Assembly (NCBI RefSeq): GCF_017254835.1
Contig: NZ_JAFKCW010000005.1
Coordinates: 62,001-126,000, forward strand
DNA length: 64,000 bases
From: Algoriphagus aestuariicola
GTDB taxonomy: Bacteria > Bacteroidota > Bacteroidia > Cytophagales > Cyclobacteriaceae
Direction: 5' to 3'
Below the pieces are notes generated by a model. It saw only the letters and a list, made by a program, of their open reading frames with translations, was not told the DNA's origin and did not search any database. This document shows, piece after piece, positions 1-7,807 of the stretch; position 1 is the stretch's first letter; each line of letters opens with the position of its first letter. The position numbers and the translations under genes are program-made.

Positions 1-1368
1 ATCTTCAAATGCAGAGTCAAAGTTTTTTAAAAGCCTTTTGGAATTAGCTCTGCAAGAAAAACCATAGCTATATTCAGGATTCATCTCAATCATCAAGGAA
101 CACACCTTTTCAGCTTCAATATAATTTTTTGTTCTTGTTAAAAGAATTATTTTTAATATTAGGGGAGCTAGATCATTCGGTCGGATTTCAATATATCTAT
201 CTATTTCCTTAGACGCTTTTTGATAATCCTTTAATTCGATCAAATTATCAATGTATGTATTTAGCGCGGAATTGTTGTTTTGATCTAATGCAAGACCCTT
301 TTCAATTACTTCTAATGATTTTTTGAAATCTTTTAGCTCAAACAGAATGTTTGCTTTATAAATGTATAATTCAATATTTGTTTTATTTAGTTCAATTGCT
401 TTTGATATATAGTCTATTTTCTGGAGTGGGTTTTCAGTGTTGTTCGCAATTGATACTAATTTTTCAGATTCTCTAATATTGTTAAATCTTCGGATTTCAT
501 TTGGAGAAAGATCATTTTCTGTTAATTTTTCAAACAATTTTAGATAATCTATTGAAATTTGTGTATTTGAGTCATCTTTCTCGTAGCCTATTTTTACTCT
601 TTCATACTCCTCTAATTCGCGATCAGAATGAATAATATTGATTTCTGATAAATAAGGGGTTAAATATTCTCTTTTGATTTTGTTGATCAATATACTTTCT
701 TTAGCTTTATCCTCAGGTTTTTCTGTAAATGGTATTCTGCTCAGAACAAAGTTAATTTTTGGAGATTTCTCAAAAATATTGTTTTCTTTGTCATTCAGTG
801 ATTGAATTATTTTTTTTGCCCCGCTTAAATTTTCTCTATTATTTGCTGCAACGATAACAACCTCATCAGCAAGTAATGATAATGTTATTCCAGACATTTC
901 TGAAATGCCAGTCCTAGAATCAATTAGTAGAAAGTCCGGTTTTATTTCTTTTTTGATTATATCTTTTATGAATAACAAAAAAGCAAGACCATTATTATTC
1001 TCATAAATTAGTTCGTGCCAATTTATTGATGAAAGCTTTTTCCAGTATGCTGTTGACTCAACATCCCCAGCAGGGATTAAGGATAATGACTTTCCAGTTT
1101 TCGAAACTTGTACTTCTATAGAATAATCTTTAATTGATTTTACTAATATTCCTTTGTTTGAATACTCGTATACAAAATCAACTATTCCTTTTTTGTTTGT
1201 ATAAATTGATTTAGGTATTGGGAATTTTAAATGTAGTCCTGGAGCTTCGAGATCAAAATCAATAACACAAACCTTTTTTCCAAATTCTGAAAGTCTTGTA
1301 GCAATGTTGACAAGAGCAAGAGATCTTCCAACTCCACCCTTGTACGAATAAAATGTTATTGTTTTCAT
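1..1368 (-). CDS. KGGVGR-type P-loop ATPase with C-terminal TPR repeats (partial, runs off left edge)
   Basis: 456 codons are open and the frame continues past base 1, so the C-terminus is missing. The N-terminus carries a deviant Walker A of the ParA/MinD class (K10-G-G-V-G-R-S16), then VIDFDLEAPG near residue 40 (Walker A' type) and LLIDSRTG near residue 145 (switch II). Around residues 310-456 the chain becomes degenerate 34-residue TPR-like repeats (for example AYKANILFELKDFKKSLEVI). The KGGVGR plus DSRTG signature matches the KGGVGR-motif variant AAA/SIMIBI ATPases often found in accessory and defence loci. The start ATG (1368-1366) overlaps the regulator stop by four bases (ATGA), so translation is probably coupled. 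The DNA is AT-rich, unlike genes to its right, which suggests transfer. A role as signal-sensing ATPase of the module is inference; the substrate is unknown. Confidence 0.85.
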   Translation of the reverse strand, partial: MKTITFYSYKGGVGRSLALVNIATRLSEFGKKVCVIDFDLEAPGLHLKFPIPKSIYTNKKGIVDFVYEYSNKGILVKSIKDYSIEVQVSKTGKSLSLIPAGDVESTAYWKKLSSINWHELIYENNNGLAFLLFIKDIIKKEIKPDFLLIDSRTGISEMSGITLSLLADEVVIVAANNRENLSGAKKIIQSLNDKENNIFEKSPKINFVLSRIPFTEKPEDKAKESILINKIKREYLTPYLSEINIIHSDRELEEYERVKIGYEKDDSNTQISIDYLKLFEKLTENDLSPNEIRRFNNIRESEKLVSIANNTENPLQKIDYISKAIELNKTNIELYIYKANILFELKDFKKSLEVIEKGLALDQNNNSALNTYIDNLIELKDYQKASKEIDRYIEIRPNDLAPLILKIILLTRTKNYIEAEKVCSLMIEMNPEYSYGFSCRANSKRLLKNFDSAFED

Positions 1369-1880
1369 GATTGAATAACAGTTAGAAGGGCTTTTTTATT
1401 TCTTAACTTCTTTGTGGCTTCTATTATGAATTTATCTGTATATTCACTGAGTGGAATAGTTTCTGTGTTAAGAGTTATTTTTGTTTTGTCAAATGTTATG
1501 TCTAAAGTTCTTGAAACCTCTAGTATCCTATTGAAATTGGCACCTTCGTAATTATTTGATTCATAACGTTGGATTTGTTGTGCTTTTAATCCTATTTTTT
1601 TTGCTAAATCTTCTTGAGAAATTCCCTTAATTATTCTAGCTTTTACTAGTATTTCAGGTAAATTCTTTATTTCTGAAAATAAGATTCTAGATTTTATTTT
1701 TTTTAATTCCTCATATTCTTTTATTTCTTTATTTAAGGTTTCAATTTGACTTGTTAAAGAGTCAAACATTATTTGGTTCAATAGATTTTTGTCTTCGTTT
1801 GATTTCAAAAGTTCTATTGCTTCTAAGAAATTGTCTCTATTTCTCTTGGTTATGGCTAGTTGTCTGTCGCTCTTAATCAT
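1365..1880 (-). CDS. XRE-family helix-turn-helix regulator with N-terminal coiled coil
   Basis: 171 aa. Residues 1-65 are charged and helical (probable coiled coil, with the opening MIKSDRQLAITK typical of a group of antitoxin-like HTH proteins). Residues about 78-130 form an XRE/Cro-type HTH (ARIIKGISQEDLAKKIGLKA followed by QQIQRYE). There is no kinase or other effector domain, so it is likely a DNA-binding regulator or antitoxin. It starts 2 bp after the DUF6932 stop and overlaps the ATPase start by 4 bp, placing it in the middle of a single transcript. Autoregulation through the palindrome at 2349-2364 is plausible but inferred. Function beyond DNA binding is not known. Confidence 0.85.
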   Translation of the reverse strand: MIKSDRQLAITKRNRDNFLEAIELLKSNEDKNLLNQIMFDSLTSQIETLNKEIKEYEELKKIKSRILFSEIKNLPEILVKARIIKGISQEDLAKKIGLKAQQIQRYESNNYEGANFNRILEVSRTLDITFDKTKITLNTETIPLSEYTDKFIIEATKKLRNKKALLTVIQS

Positions 1881-1882
1881 AG

Positions 1883-2317
1883 CTAATTTAGGGTTATTTC
1901 AATAATTCCTTTTTTGTTTCCGTCACGATCTTTTTGAAAGAAATCTAAATAAATGTTGTAAGGTGATGCTGATGCCTGAGCTGGGAAAAATTCTCCTTTA
2001 TACCTTTTTTTTTGGTTTTCTCGATGATTCGAAAAATCAAGCATAGTTGGGAATTTTGTTTTTAATTTTGGTAGATCAACGCCGAGTACGTCCCAACAAG
2101 CATCAAAGTCAGTTGGGGTTTCCTTTCGAGTTGTAAAGCTTCCATCAATGTAAATCTTAGTGCATCCGCATTCTCTTAATTCTTCAATTCCGATTTTCAA
2201 GCCCACAATTAATGCTTTTCTATGAGGATTAAACCCAAAATCCTCTTCGAATTCTTCGAATGTAAGCTTGTGAATGCCAGGCTTTAAGCTTCCGTTGTGT
2301 TGAAATTCTAGCCGCAT
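1883..2317 (-). CDS. DUF6932 family protein, predicted nucleotidyltransferase fold
   Basis: 144 aa. It contains the polymerase-beta-type nucleotidyltransferase signature: G59-S60, nine residues, then D70-F-D72, followed by a tryptophan-rich stretch (ACWDVLG). This matches the family listed as DUF6932. No signal peptide or membrane segment is seen. It is the first gene of the three-gene module and is separated by 2 bp from the XRE gene. Nucleotidyltransferases of the MNT/AbiEii/MenT type occur in toxin-antitoxin and phage-defence pairs, so a toxin, antitoxin or RNA-modifying role is possible; which of these applies cannot be read from the sequence. The AT-rich composition agrees with the rest of the module. 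Confidence 0.8.
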   Translation of the reverse strand: MRLEFQHNGSLKPGIHKLTFEEFEEDFGFNPHRKALIVGLKIGIEELRECGCTKIYIDGSFTTRKETPTDFDACWDVLGVDLPKLKTKFPTMLDFSNHRENQKKRYKGEFFPAQASASPYNIYLDFFQKDRDGNKKGIIEITLN

Positions 2318-2348
2318 TTTCTTTTTTCTGTTAATGTAAGAGGTTTGG

Positions 2349-2364
2349 ACAACAAATATGTTGT
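2349..2364. promoter_or_regulatory. Operator-like palindrome upstream of the DUF6932-XRE-ATPase module
   Basis: A perfect inverted repeat with arms acaaca and tgttgt separated by aata lies 31 bases upstream of the DUF6932 start codon, in AT-rich DNA where a promoter is expected. XRE-regulated toxin-antitoxin-like operons often carry such an operator. Binding by the adjacent regulator is inferred, not shown. Confidence 0.4.
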
Positions 2365-2392
2365 TTAAATTCTTTTAACACGAATATTTTTT

Positions 2393-2518
2393 TCAATTGT
2401 TTGGGTGTTGCTTAAGTAATTGGATGTATAATTCTTGCACCTCCTCAAATCCTTGATACCCACAGATCACCGCTTCGAAATCTTCCAAATTTCCCAGATG
2501 CTTTAGTGCCAGAGGATT
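2393..2518 (-). pseudogene. Degenerate duplicate of the 3' end of the neighbouring GH3 gene
   Basis: The minus-strand frame reads NPLALKHLGNLEDFEAVICG then YQGFEEVQELYIQLLKQHPNN and a stop. This matches the GH3 C-terminus at 2621-2735 (NPLALKYLGNLENVEAVICA then YQGFEEVQQ). Over about 80 bases the DNA copies agree at most positions. Nothing upstream of NPLAL is present, so this is a fragment rather than a gene. The preceding open frame (2519-2602) is low-complexity coding produced by the palindromic repeat. The fragment may preserve the older C-terminal end of the GH3 protein. Confidence 0.7.
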
Positions 2519-2524
2519 CAACCT

Positions 2525-2556
2525 ACCCTCCAAGGGTTTTAAATCCCTTGGAGGGT
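2525..2556. repeat. Nested palindromic repeat, ccctccaaggg type, copy 1
   Basis: Arms accctccaaggg and cccttggagggt are perfect reverse complements around an 8-base loop. Each arm is itself a small palindrome (ccct-cca-aggg and ccct-tgg-aggg). It lies between the GH3 fragment and the intact GH3 gene. With the copy at 2607-2637 it looks like a short dispersed element rather than a plain terminator, as it lacks an adjacent T tract. Confidence 0.65.
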
Positions 2557-2606
2557 TCTCTAAAAAGTCGGCTTTAAAAAAAAGAAATCTGGCTAAGATC
2601 ACTAAC

Positions 2607-2637
2607 CCCTTCCAAGGGACTCAGAGCCCTTGGAGGG
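2607..2637. repeat. Nested palindromic repeat, ccctccaaggg type, copy 2, overlapping the GH3 stop codon
   Basis: Arms cccttccaaggg (2607-2618) and cccttggaggg (2627-2637) pair almost perfectly around the loop actcagag. The right arm encodes the last residues (LQG) of the GH3 protein, and its stop lies in the loop. The element therefore appears to have landed on, or formed, the 3' end of that gene. Confidence 0.6.
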
Positions 2638-4120
2638 TTTTTACCACCACCTGCTGCACCTCCTCAAATCCCTGATAGGCGCAGATCACCGCCTCAACAT
2701 TTTCCAGATTTCCCAGATACTTTAGGGCCAGTGGATTTCCGAAATGAACCAGGATGCAGGGCTTGCTTTGGGCAAGCCTTTGGATTTCGGCTAGAGTTTC
2801 GAGATCCATCCCGAATTGGTTTAGTGGCTTATGGCTGGGTACGAATACGGCCAGTATGACTTTTTCAGCCTCAGAAATGGTGGTCGTGTCAAGTCCAAGT
2901 TGCTTGGAAAAAGTGCTAGCAGTTGGAGTGAAGAACTCTTGATAGCCCAGCTTGCCAGCTGCTCTCAGTAGTTGGATTCCTTCTAAGTCCAGTTTGCCGG
3001 AAATCACCGAAACATACTTTTCCGCCAGTTGGCTTTGGAGTTTAGAATGGCTTTCCCAGTCGAAAGTTGGCACTTCAATCGGTTGAATTTCAAGTACACC
3101 CAAACGCTTTTTCAGATCCATCACCTTTTCATAGACCGTATCCACTTCTTCATCGCTGGCATTTTCGGAGATTTTTTGGATTCCCTCCCGCACGTGATCT
3201 GAGAAGCAAAGGATATCATTCCCAGCATGGAAAGCTTCCCATTCCAGCATGCCGGGTTCTGGGAAGTGCTTGGCGACGGCTTTCATGTTCAGGGCATCGG
3301 AGATTACTAGGCCTGTGAAACCCATTTCGCCCTTGAGCAGATTTGTGATCAGTTCCCGGCTGATGCTGGCAGGGATTTCCTTTCCTCCAGTCAGGGCCGG
3401 TACCGCCAAATGCCCTACCATGATCATTTCCACGCCTCGATCGATGCCGTATTGGAAGGGGAGAAGCTCTTCGGCTTCGAGTTGAGCTTTGGTTTTGTTC
3501 AGAATAGGCAAACCCAAATGCGAGTCAACCGCCGTATCCCCATGCCCCGGGAAATGCTTCAAGCAAGCTCCGATTCCGGCTTTTTTCATCCCGGAATAAG
3601 CTGCAAAAGAAAGCTTGGCCACCTGTTCGGCCTGATTTCCAAAAGAGCGATAGCCAATCACCGGGTTATTGGGATTGGTATTCACATCGGCGCAGGGTGC
3701 CAGATTCAGGTGAATTCCGGAGCGCTTCATGTCCATTCCCATGCGGTAACCTACCTCTTCCACCCATTTTTCCGCATCCTCTTTTAGGGCACCCAAAGTG
3801 ATTGCAAAGGGATATTGGGGAGTCTTCTCGATGCGCATAGCCAGTCCATATTCCCCGTCGATGCTGATCAACAGGGGGATTTTGGAAATGCTCTGGTAGC
3901 GGTTGATGAGGCCGATCAATTTCTCAAACGTCCCCGAGACGTCCAGTACTTCCGCTCTTTTCTCAAAGTTGGCCGCGGCGGAATGTCTGCTGTGAAAAAA
4001 GGTCAACCCTCCGATTTCTTCCTCCCGGATCAGTTTTTCGATTTCCTGATAGTTTTCCTCCGTGTCGTGGATGAATGCGGCGGGGGAGAAGCATTGGGCG
4101 ATTTTTTGAGATTTGTTCAT
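2621..4120 (-). CDS. Glycoside hydrolase family 3, NagZ-like beta-N-acetylglucosaminidase
   Basis: 499 aa without a signal peptide. It carries the GH3 N-acetylglucosaminidase motif KHFPGHGDTAVDSH (residues 188-201), whose D199-H201 pair corresponds to the acid/base dyad of NagZ enzymes. The probable nucleophile is D275 in LVISDALNM. A C-terminal region of about 150 residues follows the TIM barrel. In this family the enzyme removes GlcNAc from muropeptides or chito-oligosaccharides, here probably in the cytoplasm. It is the last gene of the amidase, GHL10, GNAT, AmpG run, although 268 bp separate it from AmpG. The final residues LQGL are encoded by a palindromic repeat and differ from the end of the duplicate at 2393-2518, so the C-terminus seems remodelled. 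Confidence 0.88.
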   Translation of the reverse strand: MNKSQKIAQCFSPAAFIHDTEENYQEIEKLIREEEIGGLTFFHSRHSAAANFEKRAEVLDVSGTFEKLIGLINRYQSISKIPLLISIDGEYGLAMRIEKTPQYPFAITLGALKEDAEKWVEEVGYRMGMDMKRSGIHLNLAPCADVNTNPNNPVIGYRSFGNQAEQVAKLSFAAYSGMKKAGIGACLKHFPGHGDTAVDSHLGLPILNKTKAQLEAEELLPFQYGIDRGVEMIMVGHLAVPALTGGKEIPASISRELITNLLKGEMGFTGLVISDALNMKAVAKHFPEPGMLEWEAFHAGNDILCFSDHVREGIQKISENASDEEVDTVYEKVMDLKKRLGVLEIQPIEVPTFDWESHSKLQSQLAEKYVSVISGKLDLEGIQLLRAAGKLGYQEFFTPTASTFSKQLGLDTTTISEAEKVILAVFVPSHKPLNQFGMDLETLAEIQRLAQSKPCILVHFGNPLALKYLGNLENVEAVICAYQGFEEVQQVVVKTLQGL

Positions 4121-4207
4121 GGGGTATTGAGTAATTGGTCTTTTTATTCGGCCGAGCCTTCCGCAGAGTTATCAGGATAGAAGTTGTTTTTTAGCCTCTT
4201 CTTCTAT

Positions 4208-4233
4208 GTTCTTTTGGCTTGTCCCAAAAGAAC
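4208..4233. repeat. Inverted repeat in the AmpG-NagZ intergenic region
   Basis: Arms gttcttttgg (4208-4217) and ccaaaagaac (4224-4233) are perfect complements. A second, overlapping pair (cttgtcc and ggacaag) extends to about 4245. The rest of the 268-bp gap (4121-4388) shows no gene. It reads like a dispersed intergenic repeat rather than a terminator, because no T tract follows on the minus strand. Confidence 0.45.
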
Positions 4234-4388
4234 GAAAAGGACAAGATGCAGTTCCGCTTAGCTAGCGGGACTCCAACCGCAGAGGGTCGAACGCTGGCTC
4301 GCTGGCAAATCCTCCCACCGGCCCTATCCGAACTACGCTTGGTGCTATATGGTCATTGATCTTGTTTTCCGTTTTCAGCCTTCAAATT

Positions 4389-5654
4389 TCAGCTTTCTGA
4401 TTTCTTTCCAAATTCCTTCGGATACTTTGCCAAATAGGCCATCAGGAAACCGGGAATCGTCGCCATCACTACCCAGACAAAGAAGCCGGGATAGCCAAGC
4501 CATTCCTGCATATAGCCGCTCAGCATTCCCGGCAGCATCATGCCCATCGCCATAAAGCCTGTTGCCAAGGCATAGTGGGCGGTTTTGAAAGCTCCTTCTG
4601 CCAAGAAGATCAGGAAAATCATGTAGGCAGCGAAGCCGAAGCCATAGCCAAACTGCTCGATCACCACCGCGGTCATTGCAAAGCTGAGACTTTCTGGTTG
4701 TTGCCAGGAAAGCAGGATATAGCCAAGATTCGGCGCATTGATCGCGATAGCCATGGGCATCATCCAGCGCCCGAGACCATCCCGGGAAATGGCAATTCCA
4801 CCCAGAATTCCTCCGGCCAAGAGGGCAATCACCCCCAAGGTTCCGTAGATAAAGCCTACTTCTGTGGTACTTAGGCCAAGGCCTCCCGCTTCACGGGTAT
4901 CGAGGAAGAAAGGTGAGGCCATCTTCACCAACTGGGATTCTCCCAAGCGGTAGAGCAGGACAAAACCTAGGGAAAGACCGATGTTTTTCTTGGTAAAGAA
5001 GGTCGAGAACACCTTCCCAAAGCTGGGTTCATCTTCCTTTTTTACACGTTCTTCAATGACCTTTGGCGTAGCGAGATAGTTCAGGCCGGTTAAAATCAGC
5101 ATCAGTCCTGCGACTCCGATCATGGTCCAGGACCAAGCTTGATTAGGATTGCCAAAGGTTTCCTCCAGATATCCAGCCAAGATCACAATCAGACCCTGTC
5201 CCGTGATCATCCCCACTCGGTAAAAAGTACTCCTTACCCCGACGAAGAAACTTTGCTGGTCGGGTTTCAAGGCGATCAGGTAGAGTCCATCCGAAGCAAT
5301 ATCATTGGTCGCGGAAGCAAAAGCTCCCATCCAGAAAAAGGCAAGCGTAATGGTGAAATACTGATCCAGTCCCGTGGTCAATCCCACGCCGAGGAAGACC
5401 AATGACAAGATCAGCTGCATGCTGAGAAACCACTGTTTTTTGTTACCGAAAAGCTCCAAAACTGGGCTCCAGAGAGGTTTAATCACCCACGGGAGATAGA
5501 GAAAGGAGGTGTAAAGTCCGATGTCGGCGTTGGAGATTCCCAGGTTTTTGTACATGATTACCGAGACGGTGATGATCACGACGTAGGGCAGAGACTCGGT
5601 CAGATACAGGGATGGAACCCAAAACCAGGGGCTTTTGGACTTGTTTTGGGTCAT
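4389..5654 (-). CDS. AmpG-like MFS permease (muropeptide uptake)
   Basis: 421 aa, almost entirely hydrophobic, with about twelve membrane segments and the loop pattern of the AmpG branch of the MFS (YLTESLPYVV near the start, WVIKPLWSPVLE, FASATNDIASDGLYL). AmpG proteins import GlcNAc-anhydroMurNAc (muro)peptides across the inner membrane. The start codon overlaps the GNAT stop (ATGA). Its position between an amidase/glycan hydrolase pair and a NagZ-like enzyme strongly supports peptidoglycan recycling. The exact substrate (peptide-bearing or denuded disaccharide) is not determined. Confidence 0.85.
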   Translation of the reverse strand: MTQNKSKSPWFWVPSLYLTESLPYVVIITVSVIMYKNLGISNADIGLYTSFLYLPWVIKPLWSPVLELFGNKKQWFLSMQLILSLVFLGVGLTTGLDQYFTITLAFFWMGAFASATNDIASDGLYLIALKPDQQSFFVGVRSTFYRVGMITGQGLIVILAGYLEETFGNPNQAWSWTMIGVAGLMLILTGLNYLATPKVIEERVKKEDEPSFGKVFSTFFTKKNIGLSLGFVLLYRLGESQLVKMASPFFLDTREAGGLGLSTTEVGFIYGTLGVIALLAGGILGGIAISRDGLGRWMMPMAIAINAPNLGYILLSWQQPESLSFAMTAVVIEQFGYGFGFAAYMIFLIFLAEGAFKTAHYALATGFMAMGMMLPGMLSGYMQEWLGYPGFFVWVVMATIPGFLMAYLAKYPKEFGKKSES

Positions 5655-6130
5655 TTTTTTCTGAGTAGGTTTTGGTAGATGCTTGTTTCTGAGCCTTCAA
5701 TGACTTTCGCGTTGACGGTTTTTTCATAGAATTCAGCCGGACCGACGCCGCCGATTATGGCGTAGGCATAGCCCATTTCCCGAAGCGATTCGAGCGATTT
5801 GATCAGGAGGACTTTCCCAATCCCTTTGCCCCGTTCGGTTTCCAAGGTGCCCGTGGGGCCAAAAAAGTTACGCGCTGTGCTTTCATAAGCTGCGAAGCCC
5901 AAAATTTGATTGCCACGCTGGGCTATCCAGCAGGAGACGGGTTGCCGTGAAAAAGCCACTTCTACCTCTGACTTCCAGTATTGCCCAAACTGCTCCATGA
6001 CCCATTCCGCCACCAGGATTTTTTCGGGAGTAATCGCCCGCCGGAATACGATTTTCTCCTTTTCCAGCAGTTTTTTTTCCAAATCGGAAATCTCTGGAAG
6101 CTCCGTCAAGCGGACGAGCATGTCTTTCAT
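5651..6130 (-). CDS. GNAT family N-acetyltransferase
   Basis: 159 aa from the ATG at 6130, chosen because it overlaps the GHL10 stop as ATGA and gives a normal GNAT length; an upstream extension to 6196 would run deep into the GHL10 gene. The acetyl-CoA loop is ERGKGIGKVLLIKSLE (about residues 97-112), and the late strand-turn GGVGPAEFYEK is typical. It is translationally coupled at both ends to peptidoglycan genes, so an acetyl acceptor among cell-wall products (amino sugar or peptide) is possible but inferred. Confidence 0.85.
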   Translation of the reverse strand: MKDMLVRLTELPEISDLEKKLLEKEKIVFRRAITPEKILVAEWVMEQFGQYWKSEVEVAFSRQPVSCWIAQRGNQILGFAAYESTARNFFGPTGTLETERGKGIGKVLLIKSLESLREMGYAYAIIGGVGPAEFYEKTVNAKVIEGSETSIYQNLLRKK

Positions 6131-7800
6131 AGGCGGCTGGTTTTCGGTGTTTGGAATACCTGGGTTTGGACGATACGGCCATAGTGGTCTATCCATCGGA
6201 TTGCCAGATAGTCGGTGTTCAGACTAGGAACTTCTAAATAACGCACTCTTGAGCCACCCACCCAAGCGGTGTGGATTCTTGCGTCATGGAGGGTGCTGAG
6301 GTCGTTACCTCCCTGTACCATCGCATAGCGGATTGCCGGATCGATAGGCTTTTCCAGACTGATTTGGGTTTTTTCAGCGTTAGTCTTCACGTCAAAAACC
6401 ACAGGCGTATCGATGAGCGATGGGGTTTTGGGTTCAAAAGAAGGGGGGAGCGTAGGTTCGTTGTAGACTTCCTTTTGGAGCAGATCCGCTATGTCCCGGT
6501 TTTTTTGATACATGGACTTGGCTGAGAAAAAGGCATTTCCATGGATCTGGGGCAATGTTCGGGTATAGTTGACCTGAGTATTGAGCTCGTTGGGATTTGT
6601 CCAGGCGGCATCGGAGTCGTCACGGACCTTGTAGGGACCGTTGCCGATGTAGACGTTGGTGTTATAGCTGTTGTTGGACCACCAGTCGGCGAGTTTGCGA
6701 TAGGAGGCCAGCTTGTGCTCCATGCTCCAATAGAGCTGGGGTAGCATGTAGTCCACCCATCCATTTTTCATCCAGAGCAGGACATCTGCATAGAGATCGT
6801 CGTAGTTGGTCTGACCGGCTTGGGTGGGGGAGCCTTTAGGGTCTTTGCTCTGGTTTCTCCACACCCCAAAAGGAGATATCCCAAACTGCACCCAGGGTTT
6901 TCGATTTTTGATCGTCTGGTTGAGGGCGAAGATCAGGTCATTGACGTTTTGTCTTCTCCAGTCATCGACAGACTGTCCCGGCTTCTTGTATTTGGCATAG
7001 GATGCTTTGTCCGGAAACTCGAGCTTGGGTTCGCGATAGGGGTAGAAATAGTCGTCAAAGTGTATGGCATCCACGTCATAATTGTCCACGATTTCGGAGA
7101 TCACGGCCAAAAGATGCTGCTTCACTTCCGGCAATCCTGGGTCATAGTACCATTTGCTGCCGTACTTCAGCATCCAGTTTCGGTGTTTGTGAAAGTCGTG
7201 CTCGGGGCTAAGTTCGCTCGTATCGAGGGTCATCGTGGCGCGATAGGGGTTGAGCCAGGCATGGAATTCCAGTCCGCGGTCGTGAGCCTCTTTGATCATC
7301 CAGGTCAGGGGATTTTCCGAGGTAGCGGGAGCCTTTCCCTGTTTCCCCGTGAGGTACTTGGACCATGGGGCGAGGTTACTCGGGTAAAAGGCATCCCCTG
7401 CGGTTCTCACCTGGACGATCACTGCGTTGAAATTGTGGTTTTTGTAGTAATCCAGCAGGGCAGCGAATTCGGCCTTTTGCTTCTCCCATGAGTCGGTTGG
7501 AGAGATGGGCCAATCGATATTGGCGACGGTGGCAATCCAAACTCCGCGAAACTCACGGGGTATGTCCGGCATTTGATAGCTGAGAGGTTTCAGCGCCACG
7601 GCCGGCTGGGAGACTTTTGGGGGAAGAGTTTCGGAGGTTTTTGGTCCGGTTTGGGCTGTGGGTGTTGTAGTGGGCTTGGTGGTACTCGTAGGCGGCGTTA
7701 CCGGAGGTTTTTGGGTCGTTGAGGATTTTTGGGATTTACAGGAAGCGAAAAATAGAAGTAAGCAAATGATCCAAACGGGAAACTGGGGTTGGAAACGCAT
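6127..7800 (-). CDS. GHL10 (glycosyl hydrolase-like 10) lipoprotein, DigH/YddW-like glycan hydrolase
   Basis: 557 aa from the ATG at 7800. This start gives a clean lipoprotein signal with lipobox FFASC (Cys21) and lies 7 bp after the amidase stop; an upstream ATG at 7845 would add residues before the signal. A Thr/Pro-rich linker (about residues 25-65) precedes the catalytic barrel, with REFRGVWIATVANIDWP, FHAWLNPYRA and AIHFDDYFYP. E. coli DigH (YddW) of this family cleaves peptide-free glycan strands, and here the upstream gene is an amidase that would make such strands. The substrate assignment is by family and context. It is an outer-membrane or periplasmic lipoprotein and is coupled to GNAT by a 4-bp overlap. 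Confidence 0.85.
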   Translation of the reverse strand: MRFQPQFPVWIICLLLFFASCKSQKSSTTQKPPVTPPTSTTKPTTTPTAQTGPKTSETLPPKVSQPAVALKPLSYQMPDIPREFRGVWIATVANIDWPISPTDSWEKQKAEFAALLDYYKNHNFNAVIVQVRTAGDAFYPSNLAPWSKYLTGKQGKAPATSENPLTWMIKEAHDRGLEFHAWLNPYRATMTLDTSELSPEHDFHKHRNWMLKYGSKWYYDPGLPEVKQHLLAVISEIVDNYDVDAIHFDDYFYPYREPKLEFPDKASYAKYKKPGQSVDDWRRQNVNDLIFALNQTIKNRKPWVQFGISPFGVWRNQSKDPKGSPTQAGQTNYDDLYADVLLWMKNGWVDYMLPQLYWSMEHKLASYRKLADWWSNNSYNTNVYIGNGPYKVRDDSDAAWTNPNELNTQVNYTRTLPQIHGNAFFSAKSMYQKNRDIADLLQKEVYNEPTLPPSFEPKTPSLIDTPVVFDVKTNAEKTQISLEKPIDPAIRYAMVQGGNDLSTLHDARIHTAWVGGSRVRYLEVPSLNTDYLAIRWIDHYGRIVQTQVFQTPKTSRL

Positions 7801-7807
7801 AGGGGAA

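Noticed and set aside
2519-2602. N-terminal part of the 69-codon frame beside the GH3 gene
   Set aside because: The residues arise from the palindromic repeat (NPPRDLKPLEG type) rather than from a gene; only the GH3-like tail was kept, as a pseudogene fragment.
6820-7491. Plus-strand open frame (223 codons) inside the GHL10 gene
   Set aside because: Antisense to conserved GHL10 motifs; no signal, domain or independent context.
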